From: Chaetoceros tenuissimus | Taxonomy: Eukaryota > Bacillariophyta > Thalassiosirophyceae > Chaetocerotales > Chaetocerotaceae | Direction: 5' to 3' | Assembly (NCBI GenBank): GCA_021927905.1 | Contig: BLLK01000069.1 | Span: 806,001 to 870,000, forward strand | Length of the DNA stretch: 64,000 bases | Part shown: positions 19,779 to 34,429 of the stretch, piece by piece | Layout: the number at the start of each line of letters is the position of its first letter | Position numbering within the stretch: the first letter of the stretch is position 1 | Program-made: the position numbers and the translations under genes | The notes under the pieces: model-generated | What the model saw: the letters and a program-made list of their open reading frames with translations, nothing else | What the model was told of the DNA's origin: nothing | Databases searched by the model: none

Positions 19779-22700
19779 TTAACCTTCAACCTTAGCACGA
19801 TATTGTTGAGGACAGCTGATTGGACAAAAGTAAAAGAACTTCTGATCCTTTGGACATCTATTCACTGGATTTTTGGCTGCCCAAGCGCATCCCTTGATTA
19901 CTCCATCGCCTGCAATGTCACTGATCCAAGTCTTGTCATTCTCTCCATCGCCAGTGTTACATGCTCGAGGACATTTTGTTTTTGCTTCCTGGTCCAATTC
20001 ACATCTGTCATCTGGCTTCTTACCAAACCAACCGCATGATCCCTTGGTTTTAGTACTAAGCCAAGTTTCATCATCTTCGTTACACTCTAAACCGCAAGAA
20101 GACTTACAGTGTTCGGATGCGCCATCCTTTCCACAACGTTTACATCCTTCATTAATCTTTGTAGCATCACCCAAAGTCAGTCCCTCGATACAAGTAGTCT
20201 CTGCATTTTGAACATCAGTGAAAGGTTTGCCACCTACCCAGTCACAATTTTTAGAAGCGTCACCTTTGAACATCCATTCATTGTTTTTACATGGGCAACG
20301 ATTACAAGTTTTTCTACAGAATTCAAAGACAAACCTTCCATTTTTGGCTGTATCTGCTTTTGCGCAACGTGCTTCTAGGTTTTGTTCTGCCCACGAACAT
20401 GGTCTGCTATCATTTTCTTGGAACAAGTAGTCAGGATCATCAAAGCAAATATTGTCAAACTCAATTACCACTGGAGCAGATGAAGGTGCAACTGATTTTG
20501 TTGGCGAAAAGGTTCCTACGATTGGTGCTTTTGACGGAGAGGCTGACGGTTTTGCAGAAGGTCTGCTAGATGGTGCTGGAACAGGTGCCTTCGATGGAGT
20601 TGATGTAGGAACGCGTTCTTTTGTTGGTGCAGAAGTTGGATCTGGAGTCACTGGAGCAGGACTTGGTTGGGTAGTAGGACCTGGTGGAGGCACATTTCCA
20701 AACATGTCATCTACACCAAATGAGAACTCTGGAAAATTCTTCCTATTTGGCAAGACATAGTCAAGTTTGTTGTTCGGAACCCCAGCCCATGATGCTACGC
20801 CACTAAAGACGGCATCCCATGGTGTACTCGGAATCATACGACCACGACCTAATGTGAGTGGCCCATCGTCTGTCAAATTATCAGGATACTCTCCTAAAAT
20901 CTTTTTGCCTTTCACAGAACCACCAAATACCATGTAGTTTCCACCCCATGCATGGTCTGTTCCATCTCCTCCATTTGGATTCAATGTGCGTGCAAAGTCG
21001 GAGGTTTGAACCACAACAGTGTTCTCCCAAACACCTAGCTCTTTCAACGCTGCTGTAAAATCTCTGATTCCCTCGTTGACTCCAATAAATCTGTTGTTCA
21101 AGTTTGTCTCGATCATAGAATGAGTATCAAATCCACCAGTCTCTACGTAAAATGTATCTGTATCGGCTCCTCTAGAACTTCTTGTCTTGATCAACTTAGC
21201 AACGGTTTCAAATTGCCTTGCAAGATATGAGGTGCCAAACTGTGTATCGAGAGTAACTCCTTCCAGCTCAGATCTTAGAACTTCGTTGTTCCCAAGAGAT
21301 GTCATCAAGTTATCAGACCACATTTCTCCAAAGAATGGAGATTCAGGCTTTGTTTGATTATGCAACTTTGGTAAATATTCTTCAACATCTCCCAAGTATA
21401 CATCTGGAACTCCATTACGGTTTACAATCATGGGAGAGGAAGATTTTCCAGGAGCACCGACCAAGGCAACACTGTATCGGTCAACAGAAAAGGAACCCAC
21501 GTTATGACCTAGTTCAATCAATGTATCAGAGATTCTTCCAAGAATTCCTGTTCCACTATTTGTGTCATAAGGGTCGACACGCTTTGACTCTCTTTGCTGG
21601 TGATTATGGGCGAAGAGTTGAGTTTGTTCCAAGGTTCTATAATTTTGCTTATTCACAGGTCTACTCATCACTCCTGTATTTGCGAAGAAGATCAAGTCTT
21701 CGTCCATGTAAAGATCTCTGACTGATGGAAGGGCACTGTGAATACCAAATTCTTCACAAATCTGATTTTCAGCTGCTGGAATATTGAGCAAATCTTGTCT
21801 TCCTAACGCAACTTGTTGTCTTACGTCAACATATTCCTGATACAAATCCTTTCCTCGAGTACAAGTGTAAGGGGTAAGCATATTGAAACTGTCACAACCT
21901 CCACTAAACATCATGAATACTACTGCTCTGTAAGGTTTTCCTGTAGCTTCAGGGAATGTCACGTCTGGTCGAGGAGTATCTAAAGGCTTGACAATACTGG
22001 TGGAATGGAATTCAGATGTAGTAAAAATCAACTTTTGCGCCATTTTTAACCCATCATCAGCACTTCCAGCTTTATTGTATGCATCAACAATAATCTGCTT
22101 GTGTTCAGCATTCAGTCTACCACCCGTAAGAAGATATGACAGCTCTTCTACTACTGATTCCGAATAGTTCAACTGTCCTACAGGATTAGGCTTGGAATGA
22201 GCAGAAATACCACAAGAAGTTCCAGAACCAGTTGTAAGAACAATGTCATCAAAGTAAATATCATATGATGGATCGTTGCTCCTTTCCCCAAGCAAAATTC
22301 TGAACGAGCTCACAGTACTAGGAATTTCAAACTGACAGTATATCCATCTGTTTCGATCAGCAGATGACCAACCCAAGTTTTCTAGAGATGTGACTCTGTT
22401 TATCAAACGCAAATCAGTATCAGCATCGGTGTATCCTGCAAATCCTCGAGATGGAGAAGCTGCGTAATACCGAAGTTTTACAACGTTTCCACTTGAACGA
22501 GGGATAACAGGACTATAGAATCGGGCATGCCAATCAAAGGCAGGTCGGAAGACGTGGTTGGAGCTGTCCGTTGGATCTTGAATCACTCCTCCCCAGAATT
22601 TCCAATTATCACGTCCAAGCCATTTGTTATCCAATCCGCCAACCAACGACGGACCTTCAAAACTTTCAGCAGTGAAAGGTGTACTTGGTGAAATACCATA

Positions 22701-25700
22701 TTCCAACGTTCCTTCAGGGGCAGGAAGATTATTTGATCTATAGCCACGAGTTCCGAAACCACCATAATCTCTTGTCAATCCATAGTTGACTAGAGAGTGC
22801 AAACCATTTAAAAGACCCACCATTTTCGGCATATCTAACAAAGTGGCTTCTGGTGAAGAGAGAGTGGCGTCGCCTACTACTCCACTAGGTTTGAACTCAG
22901 GTACTGTTAATTAAATATCGTGGCGTTAGAGGTGAATTCAAGTAAAAAGCAAGAATGAACATATACACAAAAAACAACTTACGGAAAAAACTGAACACAG
23001 ATCCAAATGAATGTGAAGTCTGTCCAATCTTGTTTACCATTCCACTCATTCTCAGCACAGGACTATCAGAATTATAGCTCATGCTTCTCATCACAGCCAA
23101 CACTTTCAAGATTGGTTCCCTCAATTGTCCTTGGGAAGGATCAGCGTCAAGAACAACAGTACGGGCCTCTCTATCTAAGTAAATAGCAGCAAAGAATGCT
23201 TCGAGGTCACCATATTTACCAGAACCAAAAGTATACGAACCGACAGTGAAAGATCCGCTTCTGAAAGAGGATGCTACACTCTCGACATATCTTGGTGATG
23301 GATTCGATGATGCCAAACGCTGAATGAATCGCAAAGCAAGGAAAGGTGCAGTGTTGTCATGATAGAAATAGTGATCTAGAACTGCATCTGTCTCAAATTC
23401 GGCATCCCTATACAAGCAAAATGAAATGAGTAACAAAACATTTCTTTCACGAAAATATCTCAAATACATGACTTACCTCAGATTGGTCTCGCTTGGAGTG
23501 AAACTCATGAACTGTGGAGGATTGCGGAAGGCAGATCCTGTGTTTTCATTTGAGGTACCTCTCACCATGACAGTTTCTATGACATTCTTCAAGAAGTAGT
23601 GTCTACCTTTGTCATTGGTATATTCAAACACTGTGTCCATGTCAATTACACCATTCTTAGCATATGTAGTGATTCCTTGACTAGAAGATACAGTGTATGA
23701 TCCAGCATCATAAATAGTTGGATCAAGAGCCCCTACATGTAGAGAATCTAGATCACTTGTGGACTGAGGAGCACTTTTCAATGCTTGACCTTCAATCACA
23801 CGCACATTACAAAGACATTTGTCTCCGTCCACTACATCGCATACATTGCCACAATTATTTGATGATTTTGGCCAGCTATTTTGTCTTGTCGTCCATTGTA
23901 CTCGGAAATAGTTTTCGTTGCTTTCTTGGAGATGGCGGACAGTATTTGCAGAGTCCACAGTACGGTGGACAATGGTCAGATATCCATCTTTTCTGATTTT
24001 TACATGTAACGAACAACTGTCCGATGTCCAAAAGTACAAGGAGTTCTTGGTGCGATCACCATCCACTCTATAGAAGTCGCAAAGTTCTCGTGACACATTG
24101 GTACATCGCTCGTTTGCCTCGTCGAAAAGAACGCGCTCTCCGTCATATTTGGAATATCTTAGACCATTAATCTTGAATTGCTGACAACATGCCTCCGCTG
24201 CTTCTGGCAGCTTTGGATTTGCACACAATACTCCAATCCTGTCACGACTATCTCTTGGAGAGATTTTCTTCGGATCTTTGTAAAATGAAGTTTGTACACA
24301 AGGTTGTTGCACATATTCATAAAAAGCCCCGTCTGCAACTTGGACTACTCTGATATGATCAACGCCACATTCAGGTGATGAGTTACAGGTGGAAATACTA
24401 CTGTCTAGGACTACAGTATTCTCATATCGGCATTTTCCTTGACTATCTGCATTACAGAGTTTTTGTCGCAGCAGGGAGTTATTATCCAGGACTATTCTTT
24501 CAATGTTACTCATTGTTGCAAATCCATTTGGATCGGTCACGAGCTGTGGGAGTGGCGAACTAGAAGAAAAAACATGAGATTATTTCATTCGAAGCGAAAT
24601 ATGATGTGTTCGATACTGTGATACTTGAAATGAACAAGAGATGCTTACCTTCCTAGAAATCTAAACTTTGCATTCTTCTTCAAAAATGCCTTTGCAGGAA
24701 TATCTTCGCACTTTACATATCGATCTCCTATATAACCCCCTGTAGAGTCAGACTTGGGGAATCTATCTCTCCATAAAGGCTCGATTTTCATAGGATCGAG
24801 ACGATTGTCTCTACCTTCAATATTGGAACGCCTTGGCTGTAGATCAAACCCTGTCCAAGCTCTAGCAAATGATTCAATATCATCATTTGTGTATGCCAAA
24901 ACCATATTACCATTTTCGTTCAAGAATGGTGTTCCATCAAGGTTGAGTTTATTGATACCCATCGAAAATAATTGCATGATCTAAAGAAAGAAATGTCAGT
25001 TTTTATTTCAATCATGACAAAAGTCTAGTATTCAACTTCGAAAACTTACCTCTCTTGCAAAATTTTCATCGGCTTGGGTTTTCACATTATCTTTTTCCCA
25101 CAAGTACGCAGATGATTTACTACGCAAGAAAGAAAGATTTTCTGCCATGATGGGAGAAAATGAAATCTCTTTCAAAATATCGCGGTAATTACCAAACGCA
25201 TTTCGAACAAAAATATCGTAATAGTACAAAAACCATTCAGCATAGTTGAATCCATCACTGACGGCTTCGGTAACCACAACCAAAATCTTGGGAAAGGGAC
25301 TGGATTAGAGTTTCCAAACAAGATACAATCACCAAACTGAAATGGACCAAAACTTACCTGTGCCAAACTCCATGCAATTCTTTGTCTCATTTGATCAGGA
25401 GCTGAAAGAGTGAGCTGATACCAAACATTCATTTTGTCTTCCCCAGAACTATAAAATCCAGTACTATAGTCATCTCTCAAACCGTATACAAACTTCAACC
25501 CTTGGTCATTATCAATCTCGCCATGAGAACCGCACACGAGAATACCATTGTCATTATCATCAGGTGGATCGTAGTAGGATGTCACATTTTCTGTTCTGAA
25601 CTCATTAGGAAAGTCACGGATACGAATGTCATCTCCAAATCTTCCAACGTACGAAAATTTCAGTTTATTTTGTTCCCATCTGAGCATGTTGTGAGGTCTT

Positions 25701-28700
25701 GTAGGACTTTCGTTGGGGAAAATTAAGGTTGTACCATTATTTTCTGCCCACTTCATGATAGGTTCTGCCATTCCTGGATGCTTATCTAACCAATATGTCA
25801 TGTCATAAACACTCATATAGTCATCATGAACTCTCTTGTAGCAAGTAAGACTTCCATCTTCTTGATTATAGACTTCAATTTCAATGACTGGATTAGTGTC
25901 GGTACTATTGCATGTTCTACCTGCTTCAGGGAAATAAATATCCGTAATGTAAGGATTATCATCACCACTATTTTGCAAAAGATAGTGAAGAGTATCATTT
26001 GTTCCACTCAAGATTTCTGTGGCGTTACAAACGTCAATCTTTTCCCATCTAGACCTCATACCTGGAGTGCACGGATGAGGCAAGGAAGTAGGAAAGTCAC
26101 TATTTTTTTCTGTTTGGTCAATAACATTGACTCCCTTGATCTGGTATACGTAACGACCAGTCACTAGATAGTTCAGCTCACGAATGGTGGTGTTATCTAG
26201 AGTGACTCTCTTGGCAGAGTCTGCCGAAGTCGGACGACAAGCATTCGATGATAATTTACAACTATCTTCATTCAAGAAATTCCTTGCAACATTAGAACAG
26301 AGAGCCCTTCCACCTGAGGCAATCTTTTTGGTTTTTCCACCATCGGGGATTGGTGAATTCGGAGTATTTTTGTCAAGAACAATACGACTATCAAAAATTA
26401 GCCATGTTCCATCATTGACCTTTCCAAACACAGGTTTACCACCAAACTAGAAATGCATTAAAGTTAGACTATGACCGAGACACATGTAAAGGCAGAAGAA
26501 AACAGTTGAACATGATAAATCTTACCTCTTCTGGTACATCAGGGATACTGTTACAAATATTACTAGTGATTGCATTTGAATGGATGAGGATTTCTTCATT
26601 TGATATATATGTGTCAGTAACTGCAAGGTCGCCTGCATTCAAATTGATAATGTAATTAGAGAGGTTCTCCGCACCGTCAAGATTTACTTGAGGGTTCTCA
26701 GCCTCGACACAAGTTCCGTTTTCTAAGCGGAACCAAAACCTTCCATCGACTCTTTCATCCGTTTCTCGGCATATGTCGTAAACAAAGTCTGGATCGAAAG
26801 TGTAGTCTTGTCTATCCTTCCAGAAATCAGCTACACGAGTTCTGAAGACATTATCGAGGTACAAGTCAAAAGGTCCATTTCCTTTGACTTGTAGGTCCTT
26901 TGGAGCTCTCCACATCATGTCATTTCTTACAAAAGAAAACTTACGCCACTTGGAATTTGCATCACATGGATGATTCGGAGAACCAATCTGAGAAGCACTA
27001 GGAATTCTTTCACCGACCCTTTCTCTCCAATACTTTCTATGACTTGTTAAGGATGTTACACTCTTGTCAACCTGTTGACTGAACCAGGCTGCAATAGCAT
27101 TCAGGTTTCCATTTGAATTTGCAGAGTTAGTAAGATCGGTGAGTTCAGAAGAGGTCACACCAAAAGTACTAGTCTCCAAAAATCTTGCCATTTCACCCTT
27201 TGTATCGAGTGAGTGCGTGAAAGATGATAAACGATATTCTTCACCAGAGCTCAAGGGTGGGAGATCTATCTGACAGTATGAATCATTATTGTAACAAAGC
27301 ATGTCCGAAGGAATAAAACGACTTGCGATTTCTCCTGCAGCACGCTCCCACTTTCCTCCAGCATACGAACGTGCCATTGGAATAGTTTTGATTACTTCAC
27401 CTCCCACAATTGTCACTTTCGTAACAGTACATACTGAATCTGCTGAAGCTACTTGGATCTTCACGCTTTCGTGTTGAAGTTGCACTGAAGTATCGACTGG
27501 AGGACAGATAGCACTGACACTCGTGGTTGGTGATTCAGTGATGGCAACAGGCGCAGCTGTTGGAGGAGCTGGAATGGACTTTGTTGGATTGAATGTAGGT
27601 GTTGCTGTCGGACTCAAGGTACTACGGTATTTTCCATATAGATGAGAGAATTGTTCAAACAAAGAGAGAAAATGGAAAAAATAATTGACTTACGTTTTGT
27701 GACCAAACGAAACATCATCAATCAAAAGTACTTGGTCATTAATGGAATAAAGACCTAGACCAACGCGTACTCTCTCACAAGTGGACAAAGCTGCGTTTAC
27801 GCTGAAATCAAATGTGAATTTGTTGAAGGAATCTTTATTCCATGGCTCCTGTGACTCGTTCCATAGGTATTCCTCGATTCTTTGGCCAGTTTGATCATCA
27901 ATGGTACAGTCCTCACCACGCATGTAAATCAACGGACAGTGATCATTGTCCCAGTAATTACGCTCAGCAGTGTCACATGTCATTGTCGTCTGATCTGTTG
28001 CATTCAATAATTTAAATTGTGCCGTAATTTCTGTATTTCAAAGTAAACAGTTAGACATCAATAATATCACTTCGTGCTAGTAATACCCATGAACTTACCA
28101 AATACTTGTCCTTCCTCGAAACAACGAGCGTCTAGTTCTTGCCAGAAAAATGTACCACGATCTGATGTTACAAAGCGTAAAGCATACTCATCATTAGCTC
28201 CACCAGGAACAATAGTGAAGGTACTCGCACCACTCCATTGTCTCCAATAAGAGGAATCTCCAGCCTCAAATGAGCCATTTTGGAGCATATTGTTACAGAA
28301 GCGACTCAAAGGAGTCATTTTAACGTCATCTATTTGCACAACAGCATCTACATGGGTATCAAGGAATCGAAGATACATAGAACTATGACCTTCCGCTTTC
28401 TCAGATACAGTGTAAATACCAGCATATCTATCCCACCCATCATACAAACCTTCAGATATTGAAATTCCTGTCGAAATTTCCTCTCCGCTATGACCAACCT
28501 CACTACTATCAGTTCTCAAATACATCCTACCACACCTACTCAAATCTGAACTACCGGTTCCAGTTGTACATCTCACATGCCTTCCACTGCTGTTGATAAT
28601 GCGAAATTTTGCTTGGACTAAGAAGCGATCTCCCTGGGATATGCGAAACGGAAGCATAAGTCTTTTTCATTGTATCAATGATAATCTTCCTCGAAGAACT

Positions 28701-31700
28701 TGTTTCACCAACTTACCTTCTTAAAACAGTTTCTATCGGCATACAGATATTGCACAAGACCATGATCAGTTCTGTCTTTCTCCTTAAACTCAATAACATT
28801 ATTGTCGCCAATAGAGACAATGTTGTACTTGACGGTTCCATAATTTTGCCAGAACTTGGTATTTCCTGAATTGAATTTACCGTTTCTGATAAAGTTCCCT
28901 GTGCATGCTGCCTCCATTTTTGAGACCGAAAAGTCATCCACAATAATGTCTAGAGTTTTGTGCACATATTCGATGTAAATCCATGCACGACGCGTCTGAG
29001 AAATTCTCTCATTTACTTGAAAAACACCATGAATCATGTTAAAACCGGTAGGGTCGATAGGTTGCACGGTCTTACCATGATGGTCGTGATTCCAATCCCA
29101 TTTATCCTTTGTTTCAAAATCTGGATGAAAACCATTTTTCAGAGTAAGAATTGGACATTCAACCAAATTATCTATGTAAAATAAAAATAAATATCAGAAA
29201 AGCGGACTTGTAAATGTGCGCAACAAACATTGTAATACTCACTCCCAGAGTATGCATCGCACACGTGCTGTAATCCAGTTGTTTCATTAATTGACTTGAA
29301 CATTACGCTGATCTCATAGAATTCGTTTACATTGTCACGGAAGCATCGAACGTCAAGTGTTTGTCCGATCCCATCGTAAAAACTAGTTCTGTTGACATTC
29401 TTCAATGCAGGGGAATTGTCTACTCCACCATTTGCGAGTGCAATCACACCACCATTTCTGTGTCCCCAAAAGAGTGGGCCCTGACCCATATCTGAGTTTT
29501 TAATAAGCTCATTACATTCATTTTCACTCAATGGTGGCTCAACAAGAGTCACGTCAGTTCCGTTGGCATAACCATCACATTCTGGGATTCCTTCCCATAT
29601 CTCGTATGCAGATCCTGGCCAAACTACCTCATCCACATCAACAAATTCAAACTTGTAACTTCCCTGTGGGAGAGCAATATGAAATTTTCTCTCGTTATCT
29701 TCTGTGCGATATTTCTTAATATCTTCAGGTCCATCATAAGGGTAGTAACTAGCTGCATATGTAACTCTTTCTTCACCAAACTTGCTGTCGGAAGCTCTTG
29801 TAACCTTCAAATCAAACTCGCTGGTTTCGATTTGGTTCGCAAAGACAGTCACCCCTCGGTAACATGTATTTGGACAATAGGCCATACCAAGGGCTGAATA
29901 ACTTGTACAATCTGATGCGAATGCAGTGAGATGTTCCTTGTCGCTGACAAACACCGAAGCACTGCTCGATTGCTTAGCCGGATCAGAGCCTCCATCGGGA
30001 TCCACTACAACAACATCATGAACCCCGTCTTCATTTGCATTCGCAGTTTGCAAGTCGATAGTATTTGGTCCATCAAAAGTAACATCCTTGAAGGAAGAAA
30101 CATAGTTGAAATGATGATTGTCTCTTTTATCTGACGTGTTGATACCGATGGAAGTACTGTGGGAACAATGATACTTTTCCTCCAGGTTGAAGTATTGCCA
30201 CTCATCACTATGACCAAAGTCGTAGAAATCCACATTGCTCATGGACATTCCTCTGTTATTTTTACCATCATTGGAGAAGTCAGATCGATGAATTTGTGAC
30301 TGCATTCTATATCCCATTGGGTACGGCCAACGTGACTTGCAAGGTGAACTAAAATAAGGACGACGTGAAAGTTCTTCCATTTCTTGAGATAGGCCTCGGA
30401 TCACAGTATCAGATACTGACACATCATCGCTCCATCTCATTTCTACTCCGTATCCATTTCCAATCAAGTTACTATTACGCAAGGTTGCAAATCTTGCATT
30501 ATACATGTAGAATCCGTGGTAACGATTGTAGAAAGAGATGACATTATCAATACTGATGGCCTCATCTTGTTCATGATTGTCAAAACGCATTCCAAGTTCA
30601 AGATTACCGCCAGCAACATTACCAGAGAATCTTCCCATAGGAATACGTCTCATGTTTCCCGAAACATAAGTGTTGTTCTCAACTCTCAATCTCCAATCAT
30701 TGGAAAATCTGAAACCATCTCCTTGATTTCCAACAGCAATATTGGATATATAGTCATTGGGGCCATTAACGTTGACGATACCACTAGCTTGGTTATCGCT
30801 CTCACCAGGAATGTCCTCTTTATGGTGAATGTTTCTGCTATGGGAAACATAATTACCAGAAATTGTGTTATCACTAGCATTGTGACCAACAAAAATACAA
30901 TGTCCATAATTATTTGCAGCAACATTGTCAGACAAAGTGATGTTGGCAGTACCATCAATAACAATACAGCGCTGCTGAGAATCGTGGATCGAGTTCTTGG
31001 AGATCAAAGTTCCAGGTAAGCTCCCAGAGTATTGGATCTGGATAGGGAATTTGTCCTCTTCTCCACGACGTCCCATGTGTTCGAATTCAACACCAGAGAT
31101 CAATTGGTCTTGATTTGTTGTATGTAGTACTTGCAAGTACGCTCCTAAAGAGAAAGTAGACATTAGAAGGGTGAGAGACAAACTAGTGCGCTTTTTTTAT
31201 GAAAAAAGTGTTCACAATACGTACCTTTTCTGTTCTCTAGCTCATCTACATCACCTCCAATCTTCACATTTCTAGAAACTAAAGCAACTTGAGCAGCTAA
31301 CAATATGGAATCTTGTTGAGTGGTAATAGGTAAAGTTGGGATGTCTTTCAATTCAAGAACTCTATCACCACCGTTAGTTTGAATGTTGAGAATATCCGAG
31401 GTAAATGAATTGGGCAGTACTGATTGTGATTCACTAAAAAATACAGAAGTTCCAACTTGTACTTCAGCTCCTTCTCCCCAACAAACAGTATCATCATTGG
31501 ATACCACTAATCTATTGATAAATCCGCGTTTGCGCTTAATACTAATGTCGTCGTAATCAATACTGAATAGTTCATTGCTATCATTGATTTCAAAACGGAA
31601 TTCGACCTTCTTTGAGTCTGCAAGCTTGTGGTCAACCGTAAAGATTCCAGTACAAAGTACAAAACCATCACTATATGTTTGGAATGGACATTGTACAAGT

Positions 31701-33680
31701 GAACGATGGTAAGCACTTCCCTCATTTGGTTCTACTCTCACGTGCATGTATCCGCGTTGCTGAGACAAAGTGTGAAGCCTGATTCTTGCACTAACTTCAT
31801 ACTCGACACCTTTATCCATACACCTCGGATCAAGTCTTGTTTGGATTCCGTCCCATCTTCCCTTTCTATCAGAGTAATGGAAGTACTTGTTAGAGTTATT
31901 TGCATCACTTCGAACTTGAATGTAACCACCCCAAGAAATAGGGTAGAAAGGATAAGGATTGTAACCATTAGTCTCAGCATCACCGTTCCCAATGAGTTCA
32001 GAACAGACATCACTTGGATTCAAGTATGTGTCTTCTGAAGGAAGAGAAATCTCAAAGTCCTTCATACTCAGGTCCGCGCCAGCTTCAGTATCAACCAACT
32101 CAAGGACTACATTTGTTCAAAAAGTCAGGTTTAAATCTACACTTTCATTTTCAATGAGAAATATGTAAGCGCAATAAACGTACCTGTATAAGTGGTATTT
32201 GTCCAAAGGTGATCTTCTCTAAACTTGATTGTGGCTGTAAATTGGTACCATTCTCCATACTTTGGTGGAGCATTGGAACTGATGCGTCTAAGTTCAGTAT
32301 AACGTTCCCCCATACCTGGCCGCCCAGCATGGATATTCAATCTTGGACAGAGTCGCCTGTTTGGGTGTCAAGATTAGAAAATCTCCTTTGTAAAAGTTTC
32401 TTTCGAAAAATTATTTTCCATTTTCACTTACCAGCTTTTGGAGCAACGGGTATATTCGCCAACTTTTCCTTCAGGACTATCTATCTTCAATCTCACCGAG
32501 AAGAGGTAATCTCTATCAGGTTTTAAGCAAAGCTGAGGATTCAATTTGGTAATATCAAGCATAGGCCCAGTTTCATTTCTCTGACGATTCGTTACTTTCA
32601 GAGCTCCATCACTAACCTCAACATATGCACCCCATCCTCCTGTCCAATTACCTACATTTCCGTCGTCAAAAGTATAGCTTAGCAAAGTAGTTCCAGACTG
32701 TGGGCAAGTGTTTGGAAATTCCTCATACTTTGGAAAATCAGAAGAATCTTTTACAGGAACTGTGCGAAGAACGTTTTTGATTGGAGTATGAGTCTTGCAA
32801 GTGTTATCAGGGAAGGCATCAATGTTTAACTTTCCTCCAGCCACGAAGAAAGGTTTCGGACCGAGGTTACAGCTTCCATTAGGACATACATTTTTATTTG
32901 GGTTTTCAGTCATGAAGTTGGTGAACATGACATCAGATGTACCAGTGATGTTGAAAACCACAGCCTCGTTGATTGGGGCAATGTCTCTATCCGCCTTGAT
33001 TTTTAGCTAAGTATTTGTGTGGAAAGGGAGTAATCGGGATGAGTCATACATTCCTACACATGAAAAACATATCTTTTAATGGAACTTACCTCTCCTTGTA
33101 CAATCACAAACTTGGTTCTAATGGTCACTTTCCAGTTATTTGGAAACTTGAGCTTTCCAATAACGTTAATTCCTCCACTGATAGTCACATCGTCTCCAGG
33201 AACTCTCCAAGTCCTGCACTGACCACATGGAATGGTAAGAAGACTAGAACCGACAGAGGTGAGATCGGTCAAGGTGAGATCGGTACAAGTTGCAGAGTTG
33301 AGATTCTGGTTACATTCCAAAGGGTGGAAGGTTCCAATAGCTGCTGAGGTAGCTGAAAGCTGGCGCTTTTCATCAGCAAGGTTGAACATGGAAAGCAATC
33401 TCGATCCGGAAGAGCGGCGGTCTTTTTCATCCTCGTCAAATAAAGGGAGCATGAACTCCTCTTCATCCTCTCGGTTTGCAAAAACCTCCTCATGAGGTGG
33501 TACCTTGGGAAACTCGTTCTCTCGGTCCACATGGAATGGTGCCTCAGGGTTGAGAGCATCATCAAAGCTTGCTAGATTTCCAGCCGCGTCTAGAAATGTC
33601 TCCCCGACAGGGTCGACGTCAACTTTAGACGCTGCCTTACCTAGAGAGCCTAGAACGAAGAGAGTGCTGAACATCCTCAT
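19779..33680 (-). CDS. Giant secreted multidomain protein: G8, beta-helix, CBM-like modules, DUF1800, DUF1501, Cys-rich tail
   Basis: Fifteen exons joined by 14 introns of 68-89 bases, all in phase, encode about 4,278 residues. Exons run 33680-33090, 33006-32432, 32356-32184, 32106-31225, 31144-29243, 29171-28717, 28633-28099, 28030-27694, 27621-26526, 26446-25358, 25286-25050, 24980-24649, 24559-23477, 23407-22983, 22903-19779. Domains: signal peptide; G8 (~122-300, CRTWRVPGDDVTISGG); jelly-roll carbohydrate-binding-like modules (~300-640); right-handed beta-helix repeats (~670-1100); more CBM-like modules (~1250-1820); Pro/Thr linker; DUF1800 (~1961-3250; REIMQLFSMGINKLNLDG, YYDIFVRNAFGNYRDIL); a sandwich insert; the last DUF1800 helix; DUF1501 (~3560-3950; FMMFSGGCDSFN, TGGFDTH, GTDHAWGG), an alkaline-phosphatase-like fold; Pro/Ser linker; four or more Cys-rich W-C modules. 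A role on extracellular polysaccharide is inferred. Confidence 0.88.
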
Positions 33681-34429
33681 CTTTGTTAGGCTTGCAGTTG
33701 CGCGTAATGAAAGGTTACTTTTGTTTATACTTATTTGTTGTTTTCCCAATTCTAGAGGAAAAACACATCCACGTTGTTGTGTTTCTCCGGAGATGTGGTA
33801 ACCACTGATTTTTTTACAGGATTTGCGCGCTGTTTACTAAATTTTCAAATCATTGACACTAAGATAAGGCTTATTTACATAAATAAATTGAGCTAAAAAC
33901 GACTGACTATTGCCATTAATGTCCTCATATCGTTATGCCTCGTCAAGCGGGATATCGGTCATGATCTGAATTTTTAGTTTGTTCCTAAAAGCTGCTATAG
34001 ATGGGGAAATAACTCCATTTCTGGCAAAGATAAATGATGAAGTTCCATAGTTTTGTAGTGGTGAAAATAGAAATGATGTTTGTGTGTTATTTGACAACTT
34101 TGTGCAGTCATTGAACCTCCTCATTCATGTTCATAGTATTCCATCCGCGTCTCGGTTGTATTTTTCCGTCTTTTTGCTACCTACATACATTTGGTGTGGT
34201 TTACGTTACACAACTAACAGGACAATAATAATAATGACAAAATAGTTGATGCATTAGGAAGATTTGGTTCTCTCTAAAATTTGGATTCAACGCTATGGTG
34301 TCGGACGAAGTTGCTTTTGTAATACTTCATCGCTGTCTTTTATAATTGCTTTTAAAAATCCGTTACTACTGAACATTATTTTCATTGATGTTATACTTTA
34401 CTACTCATTCGTTAGTCAGAAGAATCTAA
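33681..34429. other. Intergenic region upstream of the giant gene
   Basis: This 749-base gap is the promoter of the giant gene and the 3' flank of the next gene on the same strand. Short open frames here have no recognisable protein. A TTTGCGCGC motif lies near 33825. Confidence 0.5.

Noticed and set aside
33933-34124. Small minus-strand frame (63 codons) upstream of the giant gene
   Set aside because: No homology-like motif, ordinary for chance in this composition, and it lies in a promoter region.
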